Counted from the first letter of the stretch, positions 10,577 to 21,003 are shown. The stretch: DNA of 64,000 bases from Mastigamoeba balamuthi (GCA_902651635.1 CACRSC010000023.1:103912-167911); one strand, 5' to 3'. Numbers and translations: made by a program. The notes: a model not told the origin generated them from the sequence alone.

Positions 10577-12069
10577 ATGGACACCACGTGGCCGAGCGAC
10601 GCCCAGGCGAGCAGCGGCGACGTCGCGGCGTACTCCAACAGGCTTGCCTCCGCCGTTGTCGCCTGCGTGTCGCTGCTGGGGGCGCTGTCGGTTGTCGTCC
10701 TCTCGGTCGCCACGCGGCGCGTGCGGCTGCTCTGCTGGCGCGTCCTCTCGTACTCGGCTCTCGCCGAGGCCACAAGTGAGTCACCCGTCCTCTCAGCCCC
10801 CCGTGCTCGGCCCTCCCTCGAGACCTGACTCCGCCCCGCAGCCTGCGTGACTGTTGTGCGGACTCTTCCGATTGTGTTGCGTTGTTGTGCCGTCGTTGTT
10901 GCGCTGCTGTTGTTCACATTCCAGTTTCTTTGACCCCCTCCAGTTGTTTACGTTCGGACTGTGGGACAGGATGGAAGAGGCCCCTGTGCTGTGCGACGTC
11001 GCCGGTGCGCCCCCACTCGTGGTCGTACCCCCCGCGCTGAGCGTTGTCTTGTGCAGGGTTCCTGATGAGCGTGGGGTCTGTGTCGAGCAACCTGTGGATA
11101 CTGTTCATGGCCACGGTGCTTGTGCAGCTCGTCAGGCCGCACGGTGGCATCAGCCGCCTCCCGGGCCCCGCGACAGAGGTCGCGTACCACTTCTTCGTCG
11201 CGGTCGTGGCTGCGGCCCTGGGGTCGTACCCGCTCGCGCACCTGGGCGGCGCGAGGTTCGCGAGGAACTCGTCGGGCTACTGCCACGTCGCTAGGGACCC
11301 CGCCTGGGCTCGCCTGCCGACATACCTGCTCAACTGGGCCATCATCTTCGCCATCGCGATGCTCTACGTCGCCGCGTACCTCTACGTGCGATCGTATCTG
11401 GTCGAGCGCGACCCCGAAGAGCAGCCCACGGCCTCGGCGACACCCGAGTTCATGAAGCAGCGGTCCAGAGTCATGTGTCTGCTGCACCAGATGTGGTTGT
11501 ACCCCGTTGTGCTCGCCGCCACGTGGCTGCCTTCGACAGTCGCGCGGTCCATCGACGCCGTCACGCCGTACGGAGACAACGCGTGGAGCGCGACCATCGT
11601 GGCTGTCGTCGTGCCGATGGGGGGGCTTCTGCAGTTCGTGTGCTTCCTGATCACATCGAACATTGTCAATGATGCCCGGGCGTCGTGCTGCTCCGGCTCT
11701 GACTGTGCGGAGAGGCAGCCTCTCGTTCAGCAACAGCCACAGCAGCAGCAGCAACAGCCTGTGCTTCTTGTCGACGACAGCCCCACGACCAGCCCCTACA
11801 TCATTGCCTGTGCGCACCCGCCGCCACCCCCGTCGCACTCCGGGACACCTCTCGTGCGAGGTACGGCCCCGAAGGGGATCAACGCGACTCGTAGAGACTA
11901 CGGGTCTGTGCCAGAGTCTCCAGGGTACATCTCCCCGTTGACGCTGTCGGGGGCGCCCGGCACGATATCTGCTGGGTCCGTCACTCTGTCGGGCGCACCG
12001 GGCCTCTCCGCAGGGTCCTTGTCCTCTGTTGTGTTCCCTGGGTCTGTTTCGACCGGATACAGGTCCTGA
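10577..12069 (+). CDS. Seven-transmembrane receptor resembling class E (cAMP-type) GPCRs
   Basis: Exon 1 (from 10577) encodes an outside N-terminus, TM1 (LASAVVACVSLLGALSVVVL), a basic loop (TRRVRLLCWR) and the start of TM2 (LSYSALAEA), the layout of cAMP-receptor-like GPCRs. A later exon has a Cys just before TM3 (VLCDVAGFLMSVGSVSSNLW), then TM4, a Cys-containing extracellular loop (GYCHVARDPAW), TM5 (YLLNWAIIFAIAMLY), TM6 (MCLLHQMWLYPVVLAATWLP) and TM7. A Gln-rich, Ser/Thr/Pro-rich cytoplasmic tail follows (SGAPG repeated). The GTGCGC...GCAG intron at about 11008-11058 joins cleanly. The junction between the TM2 exon (donor GTGAGT at about 10776) and the FGLWDR exon does not close in phase with the obvious acceptor, so a small exon may be missing there. 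The ligand is unknown. G-protein coupling is inferred. Confidence 0.7.
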
Positions 12070-13158
12070 CGACCCTCCCATGTGTAGTTTTCCCTCATTC
12101 TGGTTGCAACAATGAATGGAATCAGACACAATCAGGTTTGTGTCGGTTTGCTGCCGATCGAGTGCAATTGTCCTGCTGGGATTTCGGAAGTTGCAACAAC
12201 CTCTCACAGAGACCGACAACCGAGGCGCCGACACCGGACTGATTTACTCGCATAACATCTGGGTGTTCAATGAATGACCTGTTACACTCAGAACGACTCG
12301 CTTTTATACTAAAAAAGTGATTGTTTGCTTTACATTATGATGGCCAGAACCGGAGGGAACACATCAAGAGGGCGCATAAACGACAGGTGACTGCGAATTT
12401 GCCGATAAGCAGTTTAACCGTTGGTCACATTGTTGGTTTTTATTTTCTCCGCTGCGGCGAATTGTCCTACAAATGCCTAGGAGTTCCATTTGTTCCTATC
12501 TTCAGTGAAGAGGGATACGCGGATGACAGGCAGAGTTGTTGGTGGGAGACGGGGATTTGAGGCATTCAGCGGTTCGCTGGGCAAAGGGTACCTCTGAGAA
12601 AATAATCAGATTGCACGTTGAGATCGAAAACAAACGGGGGAAACCCCCAGTGCAATGGAGAAAGGCCACGTTGTTTTCGGAGTTAGGCGTGCGGGGCCGT
12701 GAGGTGGTCAACGTATCCCCTTTGCCCCGCCCCTGGGCGGTGCGGCGTTGAGGGGAGAATGGCTTATGTTGTGCGCCCGAAATAGATTTCCGGGCAGAAA
12801 AGTGGATGTTTTGTTCACGGCTGATCAGGGCCGGCGTCATGGCGGGGATCCCTGGGACCAGAGCTGGCACAGGCGCTGCTGCTGCTGAGGCGCGGCGGCG
12901 TCGCCATGGCTTTTCCGGTGAAATTCTGCAGATTCTGCGGGGTCTATCTGCATCGGTGACTGATCTCAAAAAGCCCTTTTCTTTTTTCTCTCTGAGGAAC
13001 AACACCACATCCCTCTGCCCCCCTCTTTTCACTTTTTACTCGGACTCTCCCGCGACACAGGGGAGCCCCGTAAAGAGCACAACGCGCGCTCGCAAGACAT
13101 ATCTTCGTCTCCTAGGAGACACATCAATGAGCACGACCTTCCCCATTATTGGACCACA
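12070..13158. other. Long intergenic region with a cluster of strong hairpins (candidate structured RNA)
   Basis: About 1.1 kb with no convincing coding frame between two plus-strand genes. From 12611 to 12795 there are consecutive perfect or near-perfect stems. TTGCAC (12611-12616) pairs with GTGCAA (12650-12655) around GGGGG-AAA-CCCCC (12636-12648). GCGGGGC (12691-12697) pairs with GCCCCGC (12724-12730). The overlapping CCGCCC/GGGCGG (12727-12740) would be an alternative fold. GCCCGAAAT pairs with ATTTCCGGGC (12775-12795). I searched by eye for U1, U2, U4, U5, U6, SRP, U3 and RNase P/MRP core motifs and found none that fits. The rest is the 5' flank of the MFSD1-like gene and includes an 11-codon upstream ORF (13127-13162). 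Confidence 0.35.
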
Positions 13159-15275
13159 ATGAATACCTTCCAGACTGTGCGCACCGCCCACACCCGCCCA
13201 ACGGTTTCCCCCTCGGCCTGCACCCGTCTCACCGCAGTCGCGCGCGCGCCTATCTGCCGGCAGATCTCCCTCATGGTGCTCATCAGCCTGCTGAACGTGG
13301 GCATATGGAGCAACTATGGTGCGCGCGGCAGGCAGTTTCTTGGAAATTTCTCACGTTGTTCCGCCGCTTCCCCCCGCTGCCCCCCCGGTCTCCGCGTTCC
13401 TCCCCTCGCCCAGATACACCCGGCGTCGTCGCCCCCCAGATGGAGGCCGAGTGGAACTACACCAAGGCGAACCTGGGGCAGGCCTACAGCCTCTACTCGT
13501 TCCCCAACCTCATCATCCCCATCGCCTACGGCGCGCTCATGGACCGCGCGGGGCCCGTCTACGGCGTGCCCATCTTCCTGATGCTCAGCACGCTCTTTGT
13601 CACGGCCGCCTCGATCACCATCTGGCTCAGCGCCGGCAACATCCTCGTCTTCCTCGGCGCCCGCATCGTCATGGGCCTCGGCGGCGAGTTCGTCATGCTC
13701 TGCCAGTACGCCGCGACGTCAAAGTGGTTCCCCATCAACCGGTGCGCCCCACTTCCCTTTTTATCCCCTTTTCACGCGTTTTCGACGCCCCCGTGTAAAA
13801 GCAGTGCACGAATTTCTATTTTTGACTATTTGCATTGTGCTCTTTTTTGCTGACTGGCAGTTTCTCTCGCCCGTTCTTAATCGTGCTTTGCCCCTCCTCT
13901 TCGCCCCCGCCCGCAGGCTATGTGTGGCGAACGCGCTGATCATGATCGTCGGCATGGTGGCGCTGGCCGGCCTCTTCAACGTCTTCCCGATGATCGCGCA
14001 GAAGTGGTCTCTCAACTACGCCTTTGGGGTGAGTGCCCGCACGCTCTTCTTCCGCGTTCTCCCATTGTCTCTGCATTTCTCACGGGTTTCCGCGTTCCCC
14101 GATGGCCTATTCCCTGTGGCATTGTCCCTGTGCCGCAATGTCCTGTCTGCCTGTCCGCCTGTGTGCAATGCCAGTACTCGGCGGTGACCAGCGTCGTGGC
14201 GCTGGCCCTGTCGATCGTGTACGTGGTCTTCCACATCCGCCAGTCGAAGAAGCCCGACTGCGACAAGACGCACTCGGACAAGGGCGTCCAGGCCGAGATG
14301 GACGACCTCGAGTCTGGCGTGCCCGCCGAGGACGAGTCGGCGGACCTCGTGCCGCACGACGCGTCGGGCAGGAGGATGTCCAACTCCAACGACGACTTCA
14401 ACAAGGATGACGACAACAGCGAGGACGAGGAGGAGGACGACGACGAGGAGGTCGAGGTCGAGATCTCGTCGGCCCCGCTGAACGAGCCCGAGAACGTCCG
14501 CCCGTCGATGGACGTCGTCATCGAGCGCGGGAGGGGCGACGAGATTGCCAAGCCGCTCAACTACCACGCCAAGTGGAACCTCACCGAGAGGGCCGCTGCC
14601 TGCAAGGCGCCGTTCCTCGCGGGCTGGCTGATGTTCCGCCGCTTCCCCGCGATCTACTGGCTGCTGACCATCTGCTGCGGCTTCAACGTCGGCATCGTGC
14701 AGACGTTCATCGTCTTCAGCACCGACCTGCTCGTCGAGAAGTGGAAGATCGAGCCCGCGACCGCCGCCCGCTTCACGTCGATCATCGTCTCGACCCCGAT
14801 CGTCTTCTCGCTGCCGCTCGGCGTCGTCATCGACAAGTACGGGCACAGGATAACGGGGCTCGTCGGGTGCTCGGGGCTGCTCGTCGTCGCGTACGCGGCG
14901 CTGGCGTTCCTCCCCGGGTCTGTGCACGTCTCGGTCGCGGTCATCATGATGTTCCTGCAGGGTCTCGTGTTCTCGTTCATCCCCACGGTGGAGGGCTCGG
15001 CCTTTACGCTGGCCTGCCCGCACGGGCTGCTGTCGACGGGCATGGGCATCTCGTTTGTCGTGAACATGCTGACGACCACGGTGTTCCCCCTGGTCATCGG
15101 CTACCTCTTCGACTGGAAGAAGAGCTACGTCCCCGGCCTCATCGTGCTGATGGTGTCTAGCGCCTTCAGCCTCGCGGCCGGCGTCCTCGCGATCTATCTG
15201 GACCGCAAGGCTCCGGAGCAGGGCATGGAGCAGCTGCAGAAGCCGTCGACGGGGTTGGTTGTCGCCCACCACTGA
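13159..15275 (+). CDS. MFSD1-like major facilitator transporter
   Basis: A 12-helix MFS protein. After a short N-terminal exon (13159-13318), exon 2 (from about 13413) reads QMEAEWNYTKANLGQAYSLY, then GALMDRAGPVYG (motif A position) and GARIVMGLGGEFVMLCQYAA, then SKWFP. This closely resembles the MFSD1 family signature around helices 2-4. Exon 3 (about 13918-14028) and exon 4 (about 14174-15275) complete it. The central cytoplasmic loop is long and highly acidic (NKDDDNSEDEEEDDDEEVEV, about 14400-14465). MFSD1 proteins of animals are lysosomal dipeptide exporters that need the partner GLMP. The same role here is inference. The stop is TGA at 15273-15275. An 11-codon uORF overlaps the start codon. 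Confidence 0.8.
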
Positions 15276-15574
15276 ACCCCTGGACCAGACCTGCTTAGAC
15301 TGCCCGTGAGTTAAGTGATTATGACATAGACTGATTCCACCGACGAAGCACGAAATCTCATAACACGCCAACAGCAACGGCAACAACCAACCAACCATCC
15401 AACGCACTCGACCCACCAGCACGACCACGACTCGAAGTCTAAGCTATAGAAACAATGCGTCGTGAACGCGACATTTCTCTGGATCCAGCAACGAAGGGCG
15501 CCTCTGGTGTGTGGACTCCGGGTGAGGTGCAATAACTTGTTTAATCTGTATGGCGAAGAACATACTCCCGCGGC
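15276..15574. other. Convergent intergenic region, MFSD1-like (+) and Rac (-)
   Basis: About 300 bp between two converging stop codons. It contains AACAA/CCAACC-rich low-complexity sequence near 15365-15420. No gene, hairpin terminator or RNA gene is recognised. Confidence 0.5.
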
Positions 15575-16511
15575 TCACAGCAGCGAGCAGCCCTTGTGTC
15601 CCGACTTCTTCACCTTTCTGAGCAGCACCGCCTTGACGGCCTCGTCGAATACGGTCTTGAGGTTCTCCCCCGTCTTTGCCGAGCACTCGACAAACCTCAC
15701 GCTCTTGAACTTCTTCGCGAGCTCCTGGGCGTGCTCGGGGGACACGACCGTCTGCCCCTGCTGCTTGGCCTTGTCGACTGCTGCCTTGTCCGCCCGCGCG
15801 TCGCTCTGCGGGCACCACGCAGCAAGCAAACCTCGGGTTAGCCAAATCGAGCGCTTGATCACAAAGAGAGCCTTCTTCTCCCCAGTAAATCAACATCAGG
15901 AGAGGAAACAAGCAGCAGCATGGGTGGCGGACCTTGGTGCCCACGAGGATATGCGGGACACCGGGGCAGAAGTGGGTGATCTCGGGGAGCCACTTGGAGG
16001 TGACGTTCTCGAGCGAGATGCTGCTGATGACGCTGAAGCAGACGAGGAACACGTTGCACCCCGCGTACGACAGCGGGCGCAGGCGGTCGTACTCCTCCTG
16101 CCCGGCGGTGTCCCACAGCCCCAGCTCGATCTCGTCGCCGCCCGCGTGCAGGTTGACGATGTAGTTGTCGAACACCGTCGGTATGTACTTCTCTGCCCGT
16201 TCAACAGTCAGACAAAGTCACCACTGAAACAATCCGTTATGCAGAAAAGATTCAGGGGGCCGCGGCGGAGGGTGCGCGGACCAGGGAACTTGTTGTTGGC
16301 GTACGCGATCAGCATGCACCTGGCGTGCGCGCGCGCGTTGCGGGGGGCAGGCGGTCAGCGCGGGGCCAAGAAAACGGACCGGTCGACAGGAGAAAGTGCG
16401 ACTGGCAGTCGCCAGCAGCACAGGGGCTGAGGGGCAGGGGGATGGGGCGCACGTCTTGCCGACCGCACCGTCGCCCACCACCACGAGCTTCACGAACTGC
16501 TTGTCCGTCAT
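15575..16511 (-). CDS. Rho/Rac-family small GTPase with CaaX box CSLL
   Basis: A 195-aa Rho-family GTPase, a molecular switch for actin and membrane signalling. Four exons (16511-16453, 16319-16282, 16192-15933, 15805-15575) join in phase. Motifs in order: P-loop GDGAVGKT, switch [10 protein letters not shown] (effector loop), switch [19 protein letters not shown], the TK-D region VGTK then SDARADK, and ECSAKTG (G5). The Rho-type insert [20 protein letters not shown] and the basic tail [14 protein letters not shown] follow. CSLL predicts geranylgeranylation and membrane targeting. In the N-K-x-D position the usual TKLD is replaced by TK-SDAR across an exon junction, so that splice site deserves checking. 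Donors are GTGCGC, GTCCGC and GTCCGC. Closest in feel to Rac/RacA, but subfamily assignment is not certain. Confidence 0.93.
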
Positions 16512-16971
16512 TTGGCGAGCGCGCACAGGGGGGGAGGTGGAGTGTTGATGGCACCGGGGGAATGAGAGGTGTGGGCCCCAGCAATCTTTTTAAAAAGTGT
16601 ATCAATCGGGAAAATTCACGCGATTAGGCTAAACTCCGTTTTCACTGAACGACCGCTAGCCGCGGCCAGGGACTGTGCGGTCGCATTCGCTCGCGCACCA
16701 AGCCCAACTGGATAGTGCGCATAAGGGGTGTCTGGCAGTACGCTCCGCGAAGGCTGGAGAGCACAAGTCTTAATCGGCCGAGTGCCGTTGGCACAAACGG
16801 TTTCTAGTTTGAAGTCCGTTTTCCGAAGATCGAACACCGGTCACGGGGCGCGCGCTGAGACCCGGGCGAGGCCCATCCACAGAGTAGCACAGGCGAGTGT
16901 GACATCGTGACGGGGTACATTGTTTTGTTTGCCTGGAGGCCTCAATCAAGGGGCGCAGAGGAGAGAGTGGC
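16512..16971. other. Intergenic region upstream of the Rac gene
   Basis: About 460 bp. It contains the Rac 5' flank, with TTTTTAAAAAG at about 16588-16598 and GATTGATAC, but no clear GCGAGATTTCTC element. A short near-repeat ACTCCGTTTTC (about 16634) and AGTCCGTTTTC (about 16815) is present. No RNA or protein gene is recognised. Confidence 0.45.
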
Positions 16972-18618
16972 TCAGAGTGCCGACATGACGAACGCTGCAA
17001 CAGCCGCAGCCGACGCACACGCGAGCGCCGCGGAGGAATCGTCGTCGGAGCTCGTCGTTACAGTCGCGCTCGTGGCGGTTGTGGAGCTCACTGTCTCCGT
17101 GGCGGTGGAGCCTGCGCCCGAGACTGAGCCGCCTGGATGGAACCCACTCCTGTCGCCCGACGGCATGTCCGGAGGGCCACCGCTGCCACCGCCGGGTGCA
17201 CCGCCGCTGCCGCCACCGGTGCTCGAGGACGTGTCCGAGATCGTGAGGTTGTCCGTGTCGTCGGTTTCGCTGCCGGTGGCAGTGCCAGTGACGGTCACGA
17301 CGACGGCTGTGGAGGTGTACGACGCGGTGACGGTCCTCGAGGTGTCGCTGGTGATCGTGACATGGCCGAACGTGCCCGACAGCGAGGACGCGGTGATGAC
17401 AGAGTAGGTGCCCTCCGCGAACGTCGAGGGCAGCACAAGGCTTCCTCCGATCGTGGCGGTCCCGGAGACAGTGATCGTTGCCGAGGTCTTGGAGAGCTGG
17501 ATGGTTCCCGTGGTGGACAGCGCCGTCGCCCAGGACTGGCCCGTGACATTCCACGTGCTCGTCGAGTCGATTGTGAGGGACACGCCCCTCGACCTGCCCT
17601 GGAGTGTAGTTGAGGTGTTGAGGTACAGCGCAGCTGTCGTCGTCGAGGAGGCCAGAGCGTTTCCGGTGAGCGACTGCGACACGGCCGTGAACTTCACGTT
17701 TGCCCCGTTGATGGCCCACAGCAGCGTCGAGAAGGGGGAGATCAGCTGCGCGTTCTCCAGGGTGATCTCGGCCTCTTCGTCGTTGGTCCCGTCGACGTAG
17801 ATCAGGGCCTTGGTGTCGCTCAGGCACACGCTGCTGGACGCCGAGGACAGCTCGAGGGTGCTGTCCTTGATGATGAGGCTCGACCGTCCCGCCGTAGCAT
17901 CGCCAGACGTGCTGCAGTAGATCTTGACGCCCTGGCACACACCCGAGATGTAGGTGCCGTCGTAGAGGTGAGCCTTGTTGCGCCCCTCGATCGTGATCGC
18001 CTCGGTGTTGGTCGCGCTGATGCTGCACCCATGCGTCTCGATGGTCCCGGTGCTGTAGATCCCGGGGGAGCCCTGCCCCGACGCCTTCATGGTGCCGCCG
18101 TACGCGATGACCGTCCCGCCGCCCCTGTCGTTGGAGAGGGGTGCGCCGTGGGCGCCGTAGGTCGTGATGTCCACGTTGTCGATGCGGATGTAGCCGCCGT
18201 ACGTCGAGTCGACGCCGTGGCCCAGAGAGCCGTAGCACACGATGGTGCTGTTGGCCATCGTCAGCGTCCCGTTGTACGCGAACGCCCCGTTGGCGCCCTT
18301 GCCCGTGGTCAGGATGCTCACGTTGACCATCTTGACGACCCCTCCCTTGGCTGCCAGGACGCCGGCGTTGAGCCCGTAGAAGCTGCTGCTGTCCTCGCTC
18401 GAGGTCCCGCCGATGGTGGTCACATTGACGTTGCTCAGGACAATCGTCGACCCCGTCAGGTACGCGCAGGCCCCCGACGTGTCGTCCGTCGCCGTGTAGA
18501 GAACTCCGCTCGTCATGGTGCTGGTGCTGCCCGACTTCTGCTGCAGGACGGCATCGTACAGAGCGGACCGGGCGCAGGCGACCACGAGGGCCAGCAGGAG
18601 AACCGATGTGTTCTTCAT
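16972..18618 (-). CDS. Secreted beta-helix-type, Ser/Thr-rich surface protein with probable GPI anchor signal
   Basis: A 548-aa intronless frame. The start at 18618 was chosen because it opens a clean signal peptide (MKNTSVLLLALVVACARSA). Residues about 30-420 are a run of short beta-strand-type repeats rich in Thr, Ser, Gly and Val (LTMANSTIVCYGSLGHG, IRIDNVDITTYG, GTIETHGCSISATNTEAI), typical of right-handed parallel beta-helix (pectin-lyase-like) proteins. Ser/Gly/Pro-rich linkers follow (STGGGSGGAPGGGSGG), then a small-residue segment after DDDSSA and a hydrophobic C-terminus (AAAVAAFVMSAL), which fits a GPI-attachment signal. No catalytic residues were recognised, so an adhesin or wall-type role is only a guess. 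It resembles bacterial carbohydrate-binding beta-helix proteins. GGAAATCTCGC lies 33 bp upstream of the ATG (18660-18650). Confidence 0.8.
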   Translation of the reverse strand: MKNTSVLLLALVVACARSALYDAVLQQKSGSTSTMTSGVLYTATDDTSGACAYLTGSTIVLSNVNVTTIGGTSSEDSSSFYGLNAGVLAAKGGVVKMVNVSILTTGKGANGAFAYNGTLTMANSTIVCYGSLGHGVDSTYGGYIRIDNVDITTYGAHGAPLSNDRGGGTVIAYGGTMKASGQGSPGIYSTGTIETHGCSISATNTEAITIEGRNKAHLYDGTYISGVCQGVKIYCSTSGDATAGRSSLIIKDSTLELSSASSSVCLSDTKALIYVDGTNDEEAEITLENAQLISPFSTLLWAINGANVKFTAVSQSLTGNALASSTTTAALYLNTSTTLQGRSRGVSLTIDSTSTWNVTGQSWATALSTTGTIQLSKTSATITVSGTATIGGSLVLPSTFAEGTYSVITASSLSGTFGHVTITSDTSRTVTASYTSTAVVVTVTGTATGSETDDTDNLTISDTSSSTGGGSGGAPGGGSGGPPDMPSGDRSGFHPGGSVSGAGSTATETVSSTTATSATVTTSSDDDSSAALACASAAAVAAFVMSAL

Positions 18619-18955
18619 GCTCAGCTTGCTGTTGTGATGTAACACCAGTGCGAGATTTCCGTCCTTAAATAGTACTTTGAGGGAAGATACACCCCCACCC
18701 CGCACCGCTAACGGGGGAGACCGGTTCAAATTTGACGCTGTGGGGGGTGGGGGGTTCCACTAGTCTTAACGGCACGTGTCATGCGGTTCAAACTTCGAGT
18801 CTGGGTTGTGGGGACTCCTGTGCACACAGCGCAATGCACAACGGCCTGTCAAACTTACCGGCATTGTTTGTCTTCTCCGTTTTCCACAGCAACAAGCAGA
18901 CCACTCGCTTACTGCAACACAACACTCTAAGAGCTGCGACTCGAAGCTCTCTCCA
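18619..18955. promoter_or_regulatory. Upstream region of the beta-helix protein gene
   Basis: About 337 bp between two minus-strand genes. GCGAGATTTCC at 18650-18660, the shared promoter-like element, is followed by TTAAATAGTACTTTGAG at 18664-18680. The remainder is G-rich (GTGGGGGGTGGGGGG at about 18738) and shows no gene. Confidence 0.5.
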
Positions 18956-20528
18956 TCACGCGCTGCCCTCGGCCTTGGAGCCCTCTACTGCGAGCTTCGC
19001 AGCGGCCTGGTCGCCGACAGCGTGAGAAGGTGAAGACCGGGGAAGGGGGAGGAAACGAACGGCTGCGCTCTCGATGATGCTCGAGGTCACCTTGTCGACG
19101 CCACGGCAGAGAGCGTCGACGGGCAGGTCGTTAGGGTCCGTGCCGAAAGGCTCCTCGATCTGCACGGCGATGTCGTCGATCCCCATCAGCACGTACGCGA
19201 TGAACACCGCGGCGAGGGGCGTGTACTGCGCGGACACAATACGTAAGGCGAAATCAATAGGCGGCTGTGGGGAGGCGCACGTAGAGGCCCATGGTTCCCA
19301 GCAGCGCGAAGGGGATCGTGAAGCAGTACAGGTGCACGAACAGCTTGATGTGGTGCGCGTACGCGAACGGCGTCGGAGTCCCCCGGATCCTCTGGAGTCC
19401 GCCCCACGCGTCCAGCATGCCCGAGATCTCGGCGCTGAGCTGGTCCATCTCCCTGCCGTCGATGGCCTGGGCCTTCTTCAGCGACACCACTGCCATTTTC
19501 ATCATCGTGCACAGCTGCGCCGGGATGGACTGTACGGCAGAGGGCGCAGGCCTGTCAGGGTAGGGAACCCTCTGGGCACTGAGAGGGCTGCGCAACGAAC
19601 GGATTCGTTGCACGTCCGGAGGAACTGTATGTCCTGCGAGCCCAGGAACTCGTCAAGGGTGAGCAGCGGGTCCCACTTGCGCAGGTTGTTGCGGACGCTG
19701 AAGGCGTAGGCGACGCAGAGCTTCTGCAGCCTCGCCCTGACCCTGTGCTGCTCCTGCGGCACAAACGCCACCGCCTTGGTCACGACGCCGCGGCTCTGCG
19801 CAGGGGCGGGCGGGCAACGTGTGAGGGCGGCGGGCCAGCCAGCCAGCGGGCGAGGGGGAGCGCACCCTGTTGGTGATCTGGCCCAAGAGCATACGGCCCT
19901 CGCGCCAGCGCTCGTAGCACGTGTTGGTGCGGAAGACGAGCAGCAGCGAGAGCGCCATGCCGACGAACGTGTGCGCCGCGGGGTTGATCGCCAGCTGCTT
20001 CGTGTTGCGCTCGCCCACGTAGTGCCTGACGAGCACGATCGCCACGCCGACGAGGCCCACCAGCAGCGCCCTCAGCCTGCGGTCAGAGGGGGGCGCAGTG
20101 CACCCCCTCCCGTCAGTACGCGCTCATCTACAGAGCCGGAAAACGAAAACCTAAAAATGGGCCCAACGGCAGACGCGAGAGATGAGCTAGGAGCAAAAAA
20201 CGCACCAGCTCTCCGAGAGCACCGAGCCGCGGACGTAGAAGAGGAGCCACAGGCCGTGCGGGTTGTACTCGATGACCTTCTCCTGCTTGACGCGGGGCGG
20301 GGGCGGGGGGCCGAGAGGGAGGCAGCAGGCCGGGAGCCCGCAGCAGCACGTGGGCGAGGACCGTCTGCCCTGCTGGCCCTGGGCCTGGCTCCTGTGCTTG
20401 GGCTCCTCGATCGGGGGAGGGACGCAGGCGGCTGCCTCGGGGGACACCTTGGGCGAGTGGAAGGCCATTCCAGGGGCTTGGGAGTCGCTGAGGTTGCTGT
20501 TGGATGCGCCGGCTTCGGGAGAGCTCAT
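18956..20528 (-). CDS. Bestrophin-like anion channel (bestrophin/UPF0187 family)
   Basis: Five exons (20528-20206, 20076-19866, 19795-19614, 19551-19281, 19225-18956) join exactly in phase to 418 aa. The N-terminus is a long Pro/Ser/Cys-rich cytoplasmic stretch (CCCGLPACCLPLG). Then come VIEYNPHGLWLLFYVRGSV, a hydrophobic helix, and HTFVGMALSLLLVFRTNTCY then ERWREGR, the hallmark of the family: an N-terminal membrane region ending in a conserved RTN..Y.RW-type motif. A C-terminal membrane pair follows (IKLFVHLYCFTIPFALLGTM, PLAAVFIAYVLMGIDDIAVQ, EEPFGTDPNDLPVD). EEPFGxDxNDLP is the conserved region after the last helix. Family members are chloride or bicarbonate channels, often in thylakoid or plasma membranes. 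Ion and location here are unknown. Donors are GTGCGT, GTGCGC, GTGCAA and GTGCGC. Confidence 0.9.
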
Positions 20529-21003
20529 AACTGACCGGGGGTGGGCTCAGGCAGGATCTTTTCCAGAAATCTGCTGTGACGGGAGGGGGCAGAGGCGTGC
20601 GAGAAGGGAAAAAAACGAAGGGGGGAGGAGCCGTGGAGAAGAGCCCAGCAAACGCAAAGGGGACCGGTCCGGTTGGGTGTGGGTTTCGGTTTAAGTTTGG
20701 GTGTGGGGAAGCAACTGGGCTTGATATGCACTGGTGAGGTGGCGTCCGTTATTCAGTAGATTCGTCACAGCTGACCCAGAGGCTGCAAGCCTCTCTTTGC
20801 CACAGCGTTGCTACTGGCGCTGGTGTGCCTGATTGGAACTTGCCACACTCGTCTGGCCCTGTTCTGTCATAGGCGTTCAGAGAATATCGTAGCCGGTCTG
20901 ATTTTTAGCGTGAGATCTCGCGCCACTTTTGCCGCGCATTTTGGGGTTTTCATTTTTTTTTTAGGATTCTACGCGCGCACACCGCAAAGGCCGACGGGCT
21001 CAA
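20529..21003. promoter_or_regulatory. Divergent promoter region, bestrophin-like (-) and SCC2 (+)
   Basis: About 475 bp between diverging start codons. GAGATCTCGCG at 20912-20922 (82 bp before the SCC2 ATG) matches the shared element. AGAATATCGTAGCC at 20881 is a second weaker match. No gene is recognised. Promoter role is inferred. Confidence 0.45.

Noticed and set aside
12290-12330. U5 snRNA-like loop CGCTTTTATACTA
   Set aside because: The invariant U5 loop is GCCTTTTAC. This differs and lacks the flanking stem and a Sm site.
12502-13032. 176-aa minus-strand frame in the intergenic desert
   Set aside because: It has low-complexity composition, no start context or homology, and overlaps the hairpin cluster. 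It is not supported as a gene.
16634-16826. Direct repeat CTCCGTTTTC/GTCCGTTTTC and AGTCTTAA motifs flanking the beta-helix gene as possible mobile-element ends
   Set aside because: The matches are 10-11 bp and imperfect, with no target-site duplication, so there is too little evidence to call an insertion.
20881-20895. U4 snRNA-like TATCGTAGCC
   Set aside because: Only ten bases match. No further U4 helices follow, and the site is explained by the promoter-like AGAATATC element.
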